Of a stretch of 64,000 nt of DNA, positions 1 to 9,697 are shown piece by piece (positions within the stretch are counted from its first letter, which is position 1; every line of letters starts with the position of its first letter). The DNA is from Streptomyces lydicus (GTDB taxonomy: Bacteria; Actinomycetota; Actinomycetes; Streptomycetales; Streptomycetaceae), in assembly GCF_000717345.1 (NCBI RefSeq), contig NZ_JNZA01000002.1, forward strand, positions 124,001-188,000, given 5' to 3'. A program made the position numbers and the translations under genes. A model generated the notes under the pieces. That model searched no databases and had not been told where the DNA came from. It saw only the letters and a program-made list of their open reading frames with translations.

Positions 1-1
1 C

Positions 2-1099
2 CACGTTCTGGGCAACCGCGAGGGCCTGCGCGTCGCGGTCATCGTCAACGACATGAGCGAGATCAACATCGATGCGGCGCTGGTGCGCGGCGGTGCGGCC
101 GCGCTCTCGCGGACCGAGGAACGCCTGGTCGAGATGACCAACGGGTGCATCTGCTGCACATTGCGCGACGATCTCCTCGAAGAGGTCGGGCGACTGGCCC
201 GCGAGGACCGCTTCGACTACCTCCTCATCGAGTCCAGCGGCATCTCGGAACCGATGCCGGTCGCCGCCACCTTCGCCGTCCCGCACGACGACGGAGCGAC
301 CCTCGGGGACCTCGCGCGGCTCGACACCATGGTGACCGTGGTCGACGCCGCCGGGTTCCTGCCCGAGCTGGAGGCCGGCGACGGGCTGGCCGAGCGGGGG
401 CTGGCCCCGTACGAGGAGGACGAACGCACCGTCAGCGACCTGCTGATGGACCAGGTCGAGTTCGCCGACGTCCTCGTCCTCAACAAGACCGACCTGGTCG
501 ACGCGGAGAGCGCCGAGCGGCTGCGGGCCGCGCTCGCCCGGCTCAACCCGGCCGCCCGCATCGTGCCCGCGCGGCACGGCCGGGTGCCGGCCGTCGAACT
601 CCTCGGCACCGGGCTGTTCGACCTGGAGAAGGCCCAGCAGGCGCCCGGCTGGGTGCGCGAACTCAACGGCGACCACGTACCGGAGACCGAGGAGTACGGC
701 ATCTCCAGCACGGTCTTCCGCGCCGACGCGCCGTTCCACCCCGGCCGGCTGTGGGACTTCGTCACCGAGGGCCTCGACAGCGGCGCGTACGGCCGGATCC
801 TGCGCTCCAAGGGCTTCTTCCGGCTGGCCGGTCGACCGCGGGTCACCGGGCTGTGGTCGCAGGCCGGCGCGGTCGCCCGCTTCGAGCCCGCCGGCGCCGG
901 CGCCGCGGGGGACGGTCAGGGCCAGGAACTGGTCTTCATCGGCACCGGGTTGCGCGCCGAGGAGCTGCGGGCGGCCCTGACCGACTGCCTGCTGGCCGAC
1001 GGGGAGCGGCCCGCCGGCGACCCGTTCCCCGCCTGGGACGCCTACGGGCCCGACGCGTCCTGCGCACACGAGCACCCCGAGCCGGTGGCGCGGCGCTGA
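2..1099 (+). CDS. CobW/ZNG1-family GTP-binding metallochaperone (5' end outside window)
   Basis: The frame is open from base 2, so the N-terminus with the P-loop lies left of the window; an internal Met at 53 is not the real start. Visible family marks are the strand reading VIVNDMSEINID, the metal-binding GCICC motif soon after it, the ESSGISEP switch region, the guanine-specificity NKTD at about 480-490, and a C-terminal CobW_C domain (GRILRSKGFFRLAG). G3E GTPases of this type deliver zinc or another metal to target enzymes in the cytosol. The C-terminal tail is His/Cys-containing (CAHEHPE), as in zinc-regulated members. No Zur-type site could be judged because the promoter is outside. It is separated by about 200 bp from the next gene and is probably not part of the biotin locus. 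Confidence 0.93.
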   Translation, partial: HVLGNREGLRVAVIVNDMSEINIDAALVRGGAAALSRTEERLVEMTNGCICCTLRDDLLEEVGRLAREDRFDYLLIESSGISEPMPVAATFAVPHDDGATLGDLARLDTMVTVVDAAGFLPELEAGDGLAERGLAPYEEDERTVSDLLMDQVEFADVLVLNKTDLVDAESAERLRAALARLNPAARIVPARHGRVPAVELLGTGLFDLEKAQQAPGWVRELNGDHVPETEEYGISSTVFRADAPFHPGRLWDFVTEGLDSGAYGRILRSKGFFRLAGRPRVTGLWSQAGAVARFEPAGAGAAGDGQGQELVFIGTGLRAEELRAALTDCLLADGERPAGDPFPAWDAYGPDASCAHEHPEPVARR

Positions 1100-1306
1100 C
1101 ACGCTCCGGGCCGGGCGGTGGTCGCAGCCACGGCACCGCCCGGCCCGGTACTCCCCCACGGGCCGCCACCGGGCCCGCCGGCCCGGTCCCGACGCGCCGC
1201 ACGCGCGAAAAAGCGCAGGTCGGAGCGGCACAGACAGGCACCCCGTCGAGCGGTAAACTCCGGTCGGCGCGTGCCTGGACGTTCGTTCATGGGGAGGCCG
1301 TAGCGG

Positions 1307-1543
1307 ATGAGCGATGCAGTGTTCGAGACAGTCCGGTCGTGCGCGGTGGAAGTGCTGCAGGTCGCGCCGGAAGAAGTGACCATGGAGGCGGACTTCACGG
1401 ATCACCTGGGGGCCACCAGCCTGACCCTCGTGGAGCTGGTCATGGCGATCGAGGAAGCCTGTTCCGTCGATCTGCCCGATGACGGCGTCGAGTCCGTACG
1501 GACCGTCCGCGACGCCTGCGAGTTAGTGCGCGCGCGGATATGA
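1307..1543 (+). CDS. Acyl carrier protein, first gene of the biotin-type locus, contains a TTA codon
   Basis: A 78-residue acidic ACP. The phosphopantetheine attachment Ser is residue 38 in GATSLTLVEL, which replaces the commoner DSL with TSL. Its ATGA overlap with the ketosynthase start at 1540 implies translational coupling and a dedicated ACP-ketosynthase pair. Residue 73 is encoded by TTA (1523-1525), a codon Streptomyces reads with the bldA tRNA, so expression is probably tied to development. It should carry acyl chains for the neighbouring ketosynthase and perhaps for the P450 encoded at 3931-5211. I infer this from position. The ACP family call itself is firm. The start is the first ATG after a purine-rich stretch (ggggaggcc) at about 1290. 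Confidence 0.93.
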   Translation: MSDAVFETVRSCAVEVLQVAPEEVTMEADFTDHLGATSLTLVELVMAIEEACSVDLPDDGVESVRTVRDACELVRARI

Positions 1544-2736
1544 GGGGCGACCGGCGGGTGGTCGTCACGGGCCTGGGCAGCGTCACCGCCGCCGGCGCCG
1601 GCCGCGACGCCCTGTGGGCGGACCTGCTGGCGCCCCCGTCGCCGGGGCACCGCCCGGTGGACGGCTGGGACGCCACGCCCTGGATGGATCGGGCCGCAAT
1701 CCGGCACACCGACCGCTGCACCCAATTAGCGGTGGCGGCGGCCGAGTTGGCGGTCTCCGACGCAGGGGGCGCGAAGACGCTGACCGCGAGCGGCCGGCCG
1801 GAGCACGCGGGTGTTGTCCTCGGCACCGCACTGGCCGGGGTGACCACCATGGAACGGCAGTCGCTGGTGCGCGAGGCGCGCGGCGACAAACGCGTCTCGC
1901 CGTTCGTGGTACCGATGATCATGCCCAACGCGGCGGCCGCCGCCGTGTCCCAGCGGTTCAACTGGCAGGGGCCCTGCGAGACCCTCACCACCGCGTGCTC
2001 CTCGGGGACGCACGCCATCGCCGCGGCGGCCCGGCTGATCGCGTACGGCATCTGCGACACCGTGCTCACCGGCGGCACCGAAGCCGCCGCGTACGGCACC
2101 GTCCTCGCCGGGTTCAGGAACATGCGGGCGCTGTCCGGCACCGGCCGCACCCGCCCCTTCGACAGCGGCCGGGACGGCTTCACGGTCGCCGAGGGCGCGG
2201 CGGCGCTGGTGCTGGAGGCGGAGGACACCGCGCAGGCACGCGGCGCCAGGATCCTGGCCGAGGTGCTCGGCGCCGCGAGCACCGCCGACGCCTACGACGT
2301 GACCATGCCGCTGCCGGACGGCTCCGGCGCCGCCCGGTGCATGGACCTGGCCCTGCGGGACGCGGCGCTCGCCCCGTCCGACGTGGCGCAGATCAACGCG
2401 CACGGGACCGGCACGCTCCAGGGCGACCTCGCCGAATCACGGGCCGTGCAGCGGATCTTCGGCGGCGACGGGCCGCCGGTCACCTCCGCCAAGGGCGCCA
2501 CCGGCCACGTCTTCGGGGCCAGTGGCGCGCTGGAGGCGGTGGCCGTGGTGCTGTCCATGACCCACCGTCTGATCCCGCCCGTCCAGGGCCTGACGGATCC
2601 GGATCCCGAGCTCGCCCCGGGGCTCGACCTGGTGCGGGGGAAGCCGCGCCCGTGGACGCCGGGGCCGGTGCTGTCCAGTTCGTTCGGCTTCGGCGGCCAC
2701 AACGGGTGCCTGGTGCTGGGGCCGGCCGGGGCGTGA
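1540..2736 (+). CDS. Beta-ketoacyl-ACP synthase (KAS II/FabF-like), contains a TTA codon
   Basis: 398 residues, a usual FabF length. The Cys-His-His triad is visible: Cys153 in TTACSSGTHA, His288 in NAHGTGT, Lys318 and His323 in KGATGHVFGASG. The C-terminal GFGGHN loop is also present. It would catalyse decarboxylative condensation of a malonyl-type extender with an acyl thioester on the adjacent ACP. Leu63 is encoded by TTA (1726-1728). The gene overlaps the ACP stop by 4 bases and is followed 44 bp later by bioF. A second, pathway-specific ketosynthase next to bioF suggests that the precursor of the AON synthase reaction (pimeloyl or an analogue) is built here. That role is inferred. It is not a chain-length factor, because the catalytic Cys is kept. 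Confidence 0.92.
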   Translation: MRGDRRVVVTGLGSVTAAGAGRDALWADLLAPPSPGHRPVDGWDATPWMDRAAIRHTDRCTQLAVAAAELAVSDAGGAKTLTASGRPEHAGVVLGTALAGVTTMERQSLVREARGDKRVSPFVVPMIMPNAAAAAVSQRFNWQGPCETLTTACSSGTHAIAAAARLIAYGICDTVLTGGTEAAAYGTVLAGFRNMRALSGTGRTRPFDSGRDGFTVAEGAAALVLEAEDTAQARGARILAEVLGAASTADAYDVTMPLPDGSGAARCMDLALRDAALAPSDVAQINAHGTGTLQGDLAESRAVQRIFGGDGPPVTSAKGATGHVFGASGALEAVAVVLSMTHRLIPPVQGLTDPDPELAPGLDLVRGKPRPWTPGPVLSSSFGFGGHNGCLVLGPAGA

Positions 2737-2780
2737 TCACGGGCGCGGCAGCGCGCCGGAAGAACCGAGGGAGCTGTTGC

Positions 2781-3953
2781 ATGGACCGTCCGGAGCACGC
2801 CCGTCAGCCGTCCCCCGAGGCCGTGTTCGGCTGGCTGGACGACAGCGCCCGGCGCCGGGAGCGCGCCGGGCTGCGCCGTCACCTGCGGGTCCGGGACGCC
2901 ACCGACCCGGGGATCAACCTCGCCGGGAACGACTACCTCGGCCTCGCCACGCACCCCGAGGTCACCGCCGCGGCGGCCGGGGCCGCCACGGTCTGGGGAG
3001 CCGGCGCGGGCGCGGCCCGGCTGGTGACCGGGACCACCCGGCTGCACGAGGAGCTGGAACGGGAACTTGCCGCGTTCTGCGGCACCGAGGCCGCCCTGGT
3101 CTTCTCGTCCGGCTACCTGGCCAACCTCGGGGCGCTCACCTCCCTGTGCCGGCCCGGCAGTCTGGTGGCGGCGGACGCGACCAACCACGCCTCGCTGATC
3201 GACGGCTGCCGGCTCTCGGGCGCGGAGGTGGTGGACCTCCCGCACCACGACGCCACCGCGCTGGAGAAGGTGCTCGCGGACCGGCGGCAGCCCCGTGCGC
3301 TGGTGGTCACCGAATCCGTCTTCTCGGTGGACGGCGACCTCACGGCGCTGGACGAGCTCGCCGCCGTCTGCCGCCGGCACGGCGCCGGGCTGCTGGTGGA
3401 CGAGGCGCATGCGCTCGGTGTGATCGGGGAGCGCGGCCAGGGCGCGCTGGGCGCGGCCGGGCTGGCCGGGAGCCCGGACACGGTCGCCACGGTCACGCTG
3501 TCCAAGTCGCTCGGGGCACAGGGCGGCGCGGTGCTGGGCCCGCGCCGGGTGATCGAGCACGTGCTCAACAGCGCCCGCGGTTTCCTGTTCGACACCGGCC
3601 TCGCCCCGGCCTGCGCCGCCGGCGCCCTGGCCGGGCTGCGCGTCCTGGTGCGGGAGCCCGGGCGGGTGGCCCGGGTCCGCGCGGTGGCCGCCCGGCTGCA
3701 CGCCGGGCTGGCCGCCGCCGGGCTGCCGGTGGCCCCCGCGCAGTCCGCCGTGGTGTCCGTACGGGCCGGGTCCGCGCACGGTGCCGTCGCCTGGCGGGAC
3801 GCCTGCCGGGCGGCGGGCGTCGAGGTGGGGTGTTTCCGTCCGCCGTCGGTGCCGGACCGGTTCTCCCGGCTGCGGCTCACCGCCCGGGCGGACCTGACCG
3901 ATGATCAGGTCGACCGGGCGGTGCAGGTGATCACGGACTGCCGTCCCGGCTGA
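2781..3953 (+). CDS. bioF: 8-amino-7-oxononanoate synthase
   Basis: 390 residues, PLP fold type I alpha-oxoamine synthase. It condenses L-alanine with pimeloyl-CoA or pimeloyl-ACP in the first committed biotin step. Visible marks are NDYLGLATHP near the start, GTGAGAAR-like GAGAGAARLVTGT, the DEAHALGVIG segment that positions PLP, and the Schiff-base Lys242 in TLSKSLGAQGG. The start chosen is ATG 2781 with gaggg 9 to 14 bases upstream; the same frame is open far upstream but that is overlap with the ketosynthase in another frame. The 3' end overlaps the convergent P450 gene by 23 bp. There is no TTA codon here, unlike several neighbours. Confidence 0.95.
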   Translation: MDRPEHARQPSPEAVFGWLDDSARRRERAGLRRHLRVRDATDPGINLAGNDYLGLATHPEVTAAAAGAATVWGAGAGAARLVTGTTRLHEELERELAAFCGTEAALVFSSGYLANLGALTSLCRPGSLVAADATNHASLIDGCRLSGAEVVDLPHHDATALEKVLADRRQPRALVVTESVFSVDGDLTALDELAAVCRRHGAGLLVDEAHALGVIGERGQGALGAAGLAGSPDTVATVTLSKSLGAQGGAVLGPRRVIEHVLNSARGFLFDTGLAPACAAGALAGLRVLVREPGRVARVRAVAARLHAGLAAAGLPVAPAQSAVVSVRAGSAHGAVAWRDACRAAGVEVGCFRPPSVPDRFSRLRLTARADLTDDQVDRAVQVITDCRPG

Positions 3954-5211
3954 CCGTCGCGGCCCTGCGGACCGGCACGGCCGGCGGGGCACGGAACGAC
4001 AGCAGCCCGCGCATCGGGACCGTGCGCGCGGGACCGGCGAGCCGCAGATCGGGCAGCCGCGCGGAGACCGCCCGCAGCACGGTCTCCGCCTCCATACGGG
4101 CCAGCGCGGCGCCCGGGCAGCGGTGCCGGCCCAGGCCGAAGGACAGATGCTCCCGGCCGTGCGGCCGGTTCGGGCGGAGCTGCTCGGGGGCCTCGAACAC
4201 GGCCGGGTCGGACCCGGTGGCGGCGAGCATCAGCAACAGCTTGGCGCCCTGCGGCAGTTCGACGCCGCCGAGGCGGGCCGGCCGTGCCGTCACCCTCCGC
4301 CAGGTGGTCAGCGGCGGTTCGCGGCGCAGCATCTCCTCGGCCCAGGCGGCGGCCAGGGCCGGTTCCCGGCCCAGCCGCGGCCACAGCCCGGGGTCGGCCA
4401 GGGCGCGCAGCAGCATCGTGGCGAGCATCTGTCCGGTGGTGGTCTGCCCGGCGATGACCATGAAGTAGCAGACGGCGACGATCTCCTGGCGGCTCAGCGG
4501 CGTACCGTCCGGCTTCCGGTGTGCGGCGAGCCGGGCGAGCAGGCCGGTGCCGCCGGGCGCCGCCCGCTCGGTGAGGCCGTCGAGCCACTGGTGGAACTCG
4601 GCGGCCAGCCGGGCCAGCGGCAGTTGGCGCTCCCGGGGCGGGACGCCCCAGAACAGCTCCAGTGAGGCGTCGTTCCAGCGGGCGAGCAGATCGATGTCCA
4701 CATCGACGTCGCCGGCCAGCCCCAGTACCCGGAGCATCACCTCGAACGGCAGGTCCCGGGTGAGGGTGACCACCAGGTCGCAGCTCCCCCGCTCCGCCAG
4801 CTCCTTCTCGATGCGGTCCAGACGCGGCGCCATCAGCTCGTGGACCAGCGGTACGGCGGCGGTCACCCGGTCCCGGCGGAGCATCCCGGTGATCAGCCGG
4901 CGCAGGCCGGCGTGGGTGTCCGTGCCGTTGTTGGCGAGCGTCGGCGGCAGCGTGAATCCGGCCGCCGCCAGGCAGCGCAACGCGGGCACGGACAGCGGGA
5001 CCACCGCGTCGAGCGCGTTGTCCGGACGGTACAGCTCCGGGTCGAGCAGCACCCGTCGCACGTCACGGTGGGTGCTGACGAGCCAGAGACCGGTCCCCGG
5101 GTCGTGGTGGACCGGCCTGGTCTCCCGCAGCGTCGCGTACACGGGGTAGGGATCGTGCAGGAACTCCGGCGCGAACAGGTCCACCGCCGGGCAGGGGTGG
5201 CCGGAGGTCAC
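3931..5211 (-). CDS. Cytochrome P450, candidate BioI-like acyl-ACP cleaving enzyme
   Basis: 426 residues. The I-helix oxygen-binding segment is [13 protein letters not shown], the ExxR motif lies in EEMLRREPP, and the haem ligand is Cys365 in [10 protein letters not shown]. The GTG start overlaps the bioB stop by 4 bases (GTGA), so it is translationally coupled to bioB as the last gene of the bioA-bioD-bioB unit. In Bacillus, the P450 BioI cleaves acyl-ACP to pimeloyl-ACP and sits in the biotin operon. With an ACP gene in the same locus the same role is the simplest guess. The sequence does not prove it, and a tailoring hydroxylase or desaturase acting on a biotin analogue is the alternative. 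No membrane anchor is present, as expected for a bacterial class I P450. Confidence 0.9.
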   Translation of the reverse strand: MTSGHPCPAVDLFAPEFLHDPYPVYATLRETRPVHHDPGTGLWLVSTHRDVRRVLLDPELYRPDNALDAVVPLSVPALRCLAAAGFTLPPTLANNGTDTHAGLRRLITGMLRRDRVTAAVPLVHELMAPRLDRIEKELAERGSCDLVVTLTRDLPFEVMLRVLGLAGDVDVDIDLLARWNDASLELFWGVPPRERQLPLARLAAEFHQWLDGLTERAAPGGTGLLARLAAHRKPDGTPLSRQEIVAVCYFMVIAGQTTTGQMLATMLLRALADPGLWPRLGREPALAAAWAEEMLRREPPLTTWRRVTARPARLGGVELPQGAKLLLMLAATGSDPAVFEAPEQLRPNRPHGREHLSFGLGRHRCPGAALARMEAETVLRAVSARLPDLRLAGPARTVPMRGLLSFRAPPAVPVRRAATVSRDGSP

Positions 5212-6344
5212 CTCTCGGCCTGCTGCTCGGGGGTGCGGGGCAGGGCGTTGGGCGGCAGCTCGGTGCCCGTACCGCGCCGGCGGACCTTGACCACGTCGTC
5301 CCGGTGCTCGGGCATGGTGGTCTCCGACATGCCCTCGACGACGAAGCCGGCGTCCCGGATCATCTCCAGGTCGGCGGCGCCGGGCTGGCCCTCACTGGTC
5401 AGATAGTCGCCGAGGAAGATCGAGTTGGCGATGTGCAGGGCCAGCGGCTGCATGCCGCGCAGGTGGATCTCCCGCCCGCCGGCCAGCCGGACCTCGACGT
5501 CGGGGCAGACGAACCGGACCATGGCCAGAATGCGCAGGCAGTGCTGCGGGGTGAGGGCCCACTCGGTGGCCAGGGGCGTGCCCTTGAAGGGCATCAGGAA
5601 GTTCACCGGCACCGAGTCGGGGTCCAGGGCGCGCAGCGAGAACGCCACCTCGACCAGTTCCTCCGGGCCCTCGCCCATCCCGGCTATCAGCCCCGAACAG
5701 GCCGACAGTCCGGCCGCCTTGGCCTGTTCGACGGTGTCGACCCGGTCGGTGTAGGTGTGTGTGGTGCAGATGTCCGCGTACCGGTCGCCCGCGGTGTTGA
5801 GGTTGTGGTTGTACGCGTCCGCGCCGGCCTCGGTGAGCTGCTCGGCCTGGCCCTCGGAGAGCAGGCCGAGGCAGGCGCAGACCTCGACTCCGGGGCTGTC
5901 CTCACGGATGGCGGCGATGGTGTCCGCCACCCGTCCGATGTCGCGGTCCGTCGGGCCGCGTCCGCTGGCCACCAGACAGACCCGCTTGGCGCCCGCGGCG
6001 ACGCCCTGCCGGGCGGCCTCGGCGGCCTCCTCGGGCTTGAGCCAGGTGTACTTGAGGATCTCGGCCTTCGAACCGAGCCGCTGCGAGCAGTAGGAGCAGT
6101 CCTCCGGGCAGAGGCCGCTCTTGAGGTTCACCAGGAAGTTGAGCTTCACCCGGCGGCCGAAGTAGTGGTGGCGCACCCGGGAGGCTCCGGCGACCACGTC
6201 GAGGACGACCTCGTCGGGGGTCTTGAGGAGGGCCAGGGCCTCGGCGGGGGTGGGTAATTCGCGGCGCAGCGCCTTGTCGACGAGTGTGCCGATCAGCTCG
6301 TGGTGGGTGGTGTGGGCGTGGGCGTCGGTGGGAGTGAGTTCCAC
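5208..6344 (-). CDS. bioB: Biotin synthase (radical SAM), contains a TTA codon
   Basis: 378 residues. It converts dethiobiotin to biotin by sulfur insertion. The radical-SAM Cys triad is C79-C83-C86 in [11 protein letters not shown], and the later YNHNLNT and SGLIAGMGE segments are typical of BioB. The start is GTG 6344, preceded on the minus strand by a good gggaaggg Shine-Dalgarno sequence. Leu30 is a TTA codon (taa at 6255-6257 on the plus strand), so full translation should need the bldA tRNA. It lies 127 bp downstream of bioD, the longest gap in this unit, where an internal promoter is possible. The downstream P450 start overlaps its stop. Confidence 0.95.
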   Translation of the reverse strand: MELTPTDAHAHTTHHELIGTLVDKALRRELPTPAEALALLKTPDEVVLDVVAGASRVRHHYFGRRVKLNFLVNLKSGLCPEDCSYCSQRLGSKAEILKYTWLKPEEAAEAARQGVAAGAKRVCLVASGRGPTDRDIGRVADTIAAIREDSPGVEVCACLGLLSEGQAEQLTEAGADAYNHNLNTAGDRYADICTTHTYTDRVDTVEQAKAAGLSACSGLIAGMGEGPEELVEVAFSLRALDPDSVPVNFLMPFKGTPLATEWALTPQHCLRILAMVRFVCPDVEVRLAGGREIHLRGMQPLALHIANSIFLGDYLTSEGQPGAADLEMIRDAGFVVEGMSETTMPEHRDDVVKVRRRGTGTELPPNALPRTPEQQAER

Positions 6345-6471
6345 GGGTTTTCCCTTCCCGTACGGACGTGTGCGAGCCGTTCTCGGTACGGCTGTCCCGG
6401 GGCCGAGTATTCTCCGGGCCGCCGTGCCGGGAAAGGACGCAGTCCGGCCAGCGGTGTGCGGGGGCTTCCGC

Positions 6472-7188
6472 TCAGGAGTGCCACCGTGCGACGAGGTCCG
6501 CGGCCTTGAAGTCCCCGCCCAGCGGCGCGCCCAGGCCGGCCCGGGCAGCTGCGGCGAAGGCGTCGCGGTCCAGCGCCGCCATGCCGGGCGGCAGGGCTCC
6601 GATCAGCGGTGCCGCGGTCATGTCGGGGAGGTCGGTGAGGTTGCAGCGCATGGCCAGATCCGGCTGTGCGGGCCAGCTGCCGATGACCACTCCGGTGAGG
6701 TGCGCGCCGCGGCGTGCCAGCGCCTCGGCGGTCAGCGCGGCCGAGTTGAGGGTGCCGAGGCCGGCGGTGGCGACCATGAGGACCGGTGCCGCCAGCTCCG
6801 CCGCGAGGTCGGCGAGCGTCCATCCCTCGTCGTCGAACCGCGCCAGCAGCCCGCCCGCCCCCTCGATCAGCACGAGGTCGTGGTCCGTGTCCAGCGCCCG
6901 CACCGCCTCGGCCACGGCCTCCTTCGGCAGTCCCGGCAGTCCCGCGCGGCGGGCGGCGGTGGCGGGCGCCAGCGGCTCGGGGTAGCGCGCGAGTTCCCGC
7001 GTGTCCACCGGGCCGGCCAGCCGCACCACCTCGGCGAGGTCGCCGTCCTGGTGGGACGCCAGTCCGGTCTGTGCCGGTTTCACCACGGCGACGCGTTGTC
7101 CCGCGGTGTGTGCGAGTGCCGCCACGGCAGCCGTGGTGACGGTCTTCCCGACCTCCGTGCCGGTCCCGGTGACGGCCAGCAGCGCCAT
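6472..7188 (-). CDS. bioD: Dethiobiotin synthetase
   Basis: 238 residues. An ATP-dependent carboxylase that closes the ureido ring of dethiobiotin from DAPA. The N-terminal P-loop is GTGTEVGKT at residues 8-16, followed by KPAQTGL and later [12 protein letters not shown], all standard for BioD. A cgagggagag Shine-Dalgarno stretch precedes ATG 7188. It sits 51 bp after bioA and upstream of bioB in the same minus-strand unit. No TTA codon was seen. Confidence 0.94.
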   Translation of the reverse strand: MALLAVTGTGTEVGKTVTTAAVAALAHTAGQRVAVVKPAQTGLASHQDGDLAEVVRLAGPVDTRELARYPEPLAPATAARRAGLPGLPKEAVAEAVRALDTDHDLVLIEGAGGLLARFDDEGWTLADLAAELAAPVLMVATAGLGTLNSAALTAEALARRGAHLTGVVIGSWPAQPDLAMRCNLTDLPDMTAAPLIGALPPGMAALDRDAFAAAARAGLGAPLGGDFKAADLVARWHS

Positions 7189-7239
7189 GTCTCTCCCTCG
7201 TCTCGGCCCGATGCCCGCGTCGCTTCGTGCCCGTTGCCG

Positions 7240-8544
7240 TCAGCCGGCCCGTGCGGCGGCCACGACTGCCGCCGCGATCCTCGCCACGTCGTCCGCCGAA
7301 CAGAGGTAGGGCGGCATGGTGTAGACGAGGTCGCGGAACGGCCGCAGCCACACGCCGTGGCGGGCGGCCGCCGCGGTCGCCGCGGCCACGTCCACCGGGT
7401 GGTCCAGCTGGACCACCCCGATGGCACCCAGCACCCGTACGTCCGTGACGCCCGGCAGTTTCACCGTCTCGGCCAGTCCGTCCCGCAGGCCGGCCTCGAC
7501 GCGTGCCACGTCCTGTCGCCAGCCGCCGTCCGCCAGCAGGTCCAGGGAGGCGCCGGCGACCGCGCAGGCCAGCGGATTGCCCATGAACGTGGGCCCGTGC
7601 GCCAGGACGGGGACCTCGCCCTCGGAGATCCCGCGGGCCACCTCGGTCGTGCACAAGGTGGCCGCCAGGGTGAGATACCCGCCGGTGAGGGCCTTGCCCA
7701 CGCACAGCACATCCGGCCGTACGCCGGCGTGTTCGGCGGCGAAGAGCCGTCCGGTGCGGCCGAATCCGGTGGCGATCTCGTCGAGCACCAGCAGCACCCC
7801 GTGCTCCCGGGTGGCCTCGCGCAGTACGCGCAGGTAGCCGGGGTGGTGGAAGCGCATGCCGCCGGCTCCCTGCACCACCGGTTCGACGATGACGGCGGCC
7901 AGTTCCGGCGCGTGCCGGGCCACCGTCGCGGCCAGGTGGTCGGCGTAGCCGGGATCCACCGGGGTGTCGAAGCCGCCCGGTGGCGCGTCGGCGAAGACCT
8001 GCGGCGGCAGTACGTCCCGCCACATGCCGTGCATCCCGCCGTCGGGATCGCACACCGACATGGCGTGCAGGGTGTCGCCGTGGTAGCCGCCGCGCCAGGT
8101 CAGCACCCGGTGCCGTTCCGGCCGGCCGCGTGAACGCCAGTACTGCAGGCACATCTTGAGCGCCACCTCGACCGACACCGAGCCGGAGTCGGCCAGGAAG
8201 ACGTGGTCCAGGCCGTCCGGGGTCAGCGCGACCAGCCGGGCCGCCAGCTCCACCGCCGGCGCATGGGTGAGCCCGCCGAACATCACGTGGCTGATCCGCC
8301 CGAGCTGCTCCCGCACCGCCGCGTCCAGCGCGGGGTGCGCGTACCCGTGGATCGCCGCCCACCAGGACGACATCCCGTCGATCAGCTCCGTACGGCCCTC
8401 GAACGGCGTCGCCAGCCGCAGCCGTACGCCGTGTCCGGACTCCACGACCAGCGGGGGCGGCGCGCCGGGCAGCGGCGCGTAGGGGTGCCAGACGTGGTGG
8501 CGGTCGAACGCGAGTAAGTCCTCAGGCGTCACGGCCGAGAGCAT
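7240..8544 (-). CDS. bioA: Adenosylmethionine-8-amino-7-oxononanoate transaminase, contains a TTA codon
   Basis: 434 residues, class III PLP aminotransferase making DAPA from KAPA, normally with SAM as amino donor. Marks are HVWHPYAPL near the N-terminus, [27 protein letters not shown], the [12 protein letters not shown]sp motif, and Schiff-base Lys284 in [10 protein letters not shown]. The start ATG 8544 gives the standard [17 protein letters not shown] beginning; the frame upstream belongs to another gene region. Leu10 is a TTA codon (taa at 8515-8517), so the ribosome meets it at once. It lies 46 bp after the MDR reductase gene. Confidence 0.95.
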   Translation of the reverse strand: MLSAVTPEDLLAFDRHHVWHPYAPLPGAPPPLVVESGHGVRLRLATPFEGRTELIDGMSSWWAAIHGYAHPALDAAVREQLGRISHVMFGGLTHAPAVELAARLVALTPDGLDHVFLADSGSVSVEVALKMCLQYWRSRGRPERHRVLTWRGGYHGDTLHAMSVCDPDGGMHGMWRDVLPPQVFADAPPGGFDTPVDPGYADHLAATVARHAPELAAVIVEPVVQGAGGMRFHHPGYLRVLREATREHGVLLVLDEIATGFGRTGRLFAAEHAGVRPDVLCVGKALTGGYLTLAATLCTTEVARGISEGEVPVLAHGPTFMGNPLACAVAGASLDLLADGGWRQDVARVEAGLRDGLAETVKLPGVTDVRVLGAIGVVQLDHPVDVAAATAAAARHGVWLRPFRDLVYTMPPYLCSADDVARIAAAVVAAARAG

Positions 8545-8590
8545 AGGCGCGTCGCGCGGCGCGCGGAATGGCGCCTCGGGAGCCGGCCGG

Positions 8591-9589
8591 TCAGCCGGTG
8601 AGGCGCAGCAGCACCTTGCCCGGCCGGCCCGGTTCGGCGTCCCGCCGCAGTGCCCCGCGCACGGCGGACAGCGGGTACACGCCCGCCACCTGCGAGGCGG
8701 CGGTGCCGTCCAGGACCAGCTCGTAGACCTCCGCGAGGGCTTCCGTGAGACGGTCCGGATCCGTGGTGTGCACATGGTGCACCCAGTCCCGGAGCCGGAA
8801 CAGGACGAGACGTACGTCGGGCCGCGCGGCGGGCAGTTCCGCCGGCAGCGGGCGTCCGGAGAGCAGGCCGTAGTGCACCAGGGTGCCGCCGGTGGCGAGG
8901 ACGCGGCCCAGCTCCGCGCCCTCGGCCCCGCCGACCGCGTCCAGCACCACGCCGGCCCCGCGGCCGCCGGTGAGTTCGCGCACGGCCTCGCCCGCGGCAC
9001 GGTCGGCGGTGCACACCGCGGCGGTCAGTTCGGTCCCGGCCAGCCGCGCCAGGCCGCGGGGGTGCCGGACGACGGCGACCGGCCGGATCCCCGCGCGGTT
9101 CAGCATCCGGATCAGCATCCGGCCGATGGCGGAGGCGGCGGCGTTGACCACGACCACCTCCGCCCCGGCCGTCAGCACGTACTGACGGACCATCAAGTGC
9201 GCGGTGAGCGGGTTGATGTACGCGGTGGCGGCCTGCTCGTCGTTGAGTTCGGGGCGGACCGGGAGGCACCACCGGCCGTCGGTGATCTTCGTCTGCTGCC
9301 AGGCACCCGCGCTGCCGAGCGGGAGCACCCGCTGCCCGGGCTGGAGGTCCCGCACGTCCGGGCCGGTCTCCTCCACCACCCCGACGCCTTCGAAGCCGGG
9401 CACGAACGGCAGCACGGTGCGGGAGGCGTACGCGCCGGAAATGGTCACCAGGTCGGACGGGTTGACGGCGGCCAGCAGCATGCGGACGGCCACCTCGCCG
9501 GGCCCTGGCCGGGCCGGCCGGTACTCCTCGGTGCCGACCACCTCCGCGGCCGGGCCGAATGTCCTGACGATGCTTCTGAGGCGGGACAT
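8591..9589 (-). CDS. MDR-superfamily reductase resembling 2-enoyl thioester reductase (MECR/ETR type)
   Basis: About 332 residues from ATG 9589 (MSRLRSIV...); in-frame ATG 9604 is an alternative. It lacks the Cys/His zinc ligands of alcohol dehydrogenases. The segments [25 protein letters not shown] and [16 protein letters not shown] resemble mitochondrial-type trans-2-enoyl-CoA/ACP reductases (INPSD, NP-TA-RM and NASNSGVG). An NADPH-binding Rossmann half follows. As first gene of the bioA-bioD-bioB-P450 unit it could reduce enoyl intermediates made by the local ketosynthase/ACP, or act on an unsaturated biotin relative. Substrate is inferred only. A generic quinone oxidoreductase is the alternative. 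Confidence 0.82.
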   Translation of the reverse strand: MSRLRSIVRTFGPAAEVVGTEEYRPARPGPGEVAVRMLLAAVNPSDLVTISGAYASRTVLPFVPGFEGVGVVEETGPDVRDLQPGQRVLPLGSAGAWQQTKITDGRWCLPVRPELNDEQAATAYINPLTAHLMVRQYVLTAGAEVVVVNAAASAIGRMLIRMLNRAGIRPVAVVRHPRGLARLAGTELTAAVCTADRAAGEAVRELTGGRGAGVVLDAVGGAEGAELGRVLATGGTLVHYGLLSGRPLPAELPAARPDVRLVLFRLRDWVHHVHTTDPDRLTEALAEVYELVLDGTAASQVAGVYPLSAVRGALRRDAEPGRPGKVLLRLTG

Positions 9590-9697
9590 CGGCGAAGTCC
9601 TCATACGGTGGTGACAGTTGGGCGGCGGTCTGGGTACCGTGCTGTGCGCAGGCACAGTCACAGACAGCTGGTGACCCTACACGGATTGCGGGGGTTC
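9590..9697. promoter_or_regulatory. Divergent promoter region of the biotin locus with an inverted repeat
   Basis: Only about 108 bp separate the divergent MDR and thioesterase starts. It contains the inverted repeat gctgtg-cgcagg-cacag (ctgtg 9642-9646, cacag 9653-9657). This could be an operator for both arms. It does not look like the BirA-type GTTAAC or the actinobacterial BioQ TGAAC-N3-GTTCA boxes as I know them, so the regulator is unknown. Confidence 0.35.

Noticed and set aside
1614..2780. Long in-frame extension upstream of bioF
   Set aside because: It overlaps the ketosynthase in another frame, is Arg/Gly-rich, and bioF has its own Shine-Dalgarno and ATG at 2781.
9590..9697. BioQ or BirA operator
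   Set aside because: I looked for TGAAC-N3-GTTCA and GTTAAC-type boxes and found none; only the ctgtg/cacag dyad is visible.
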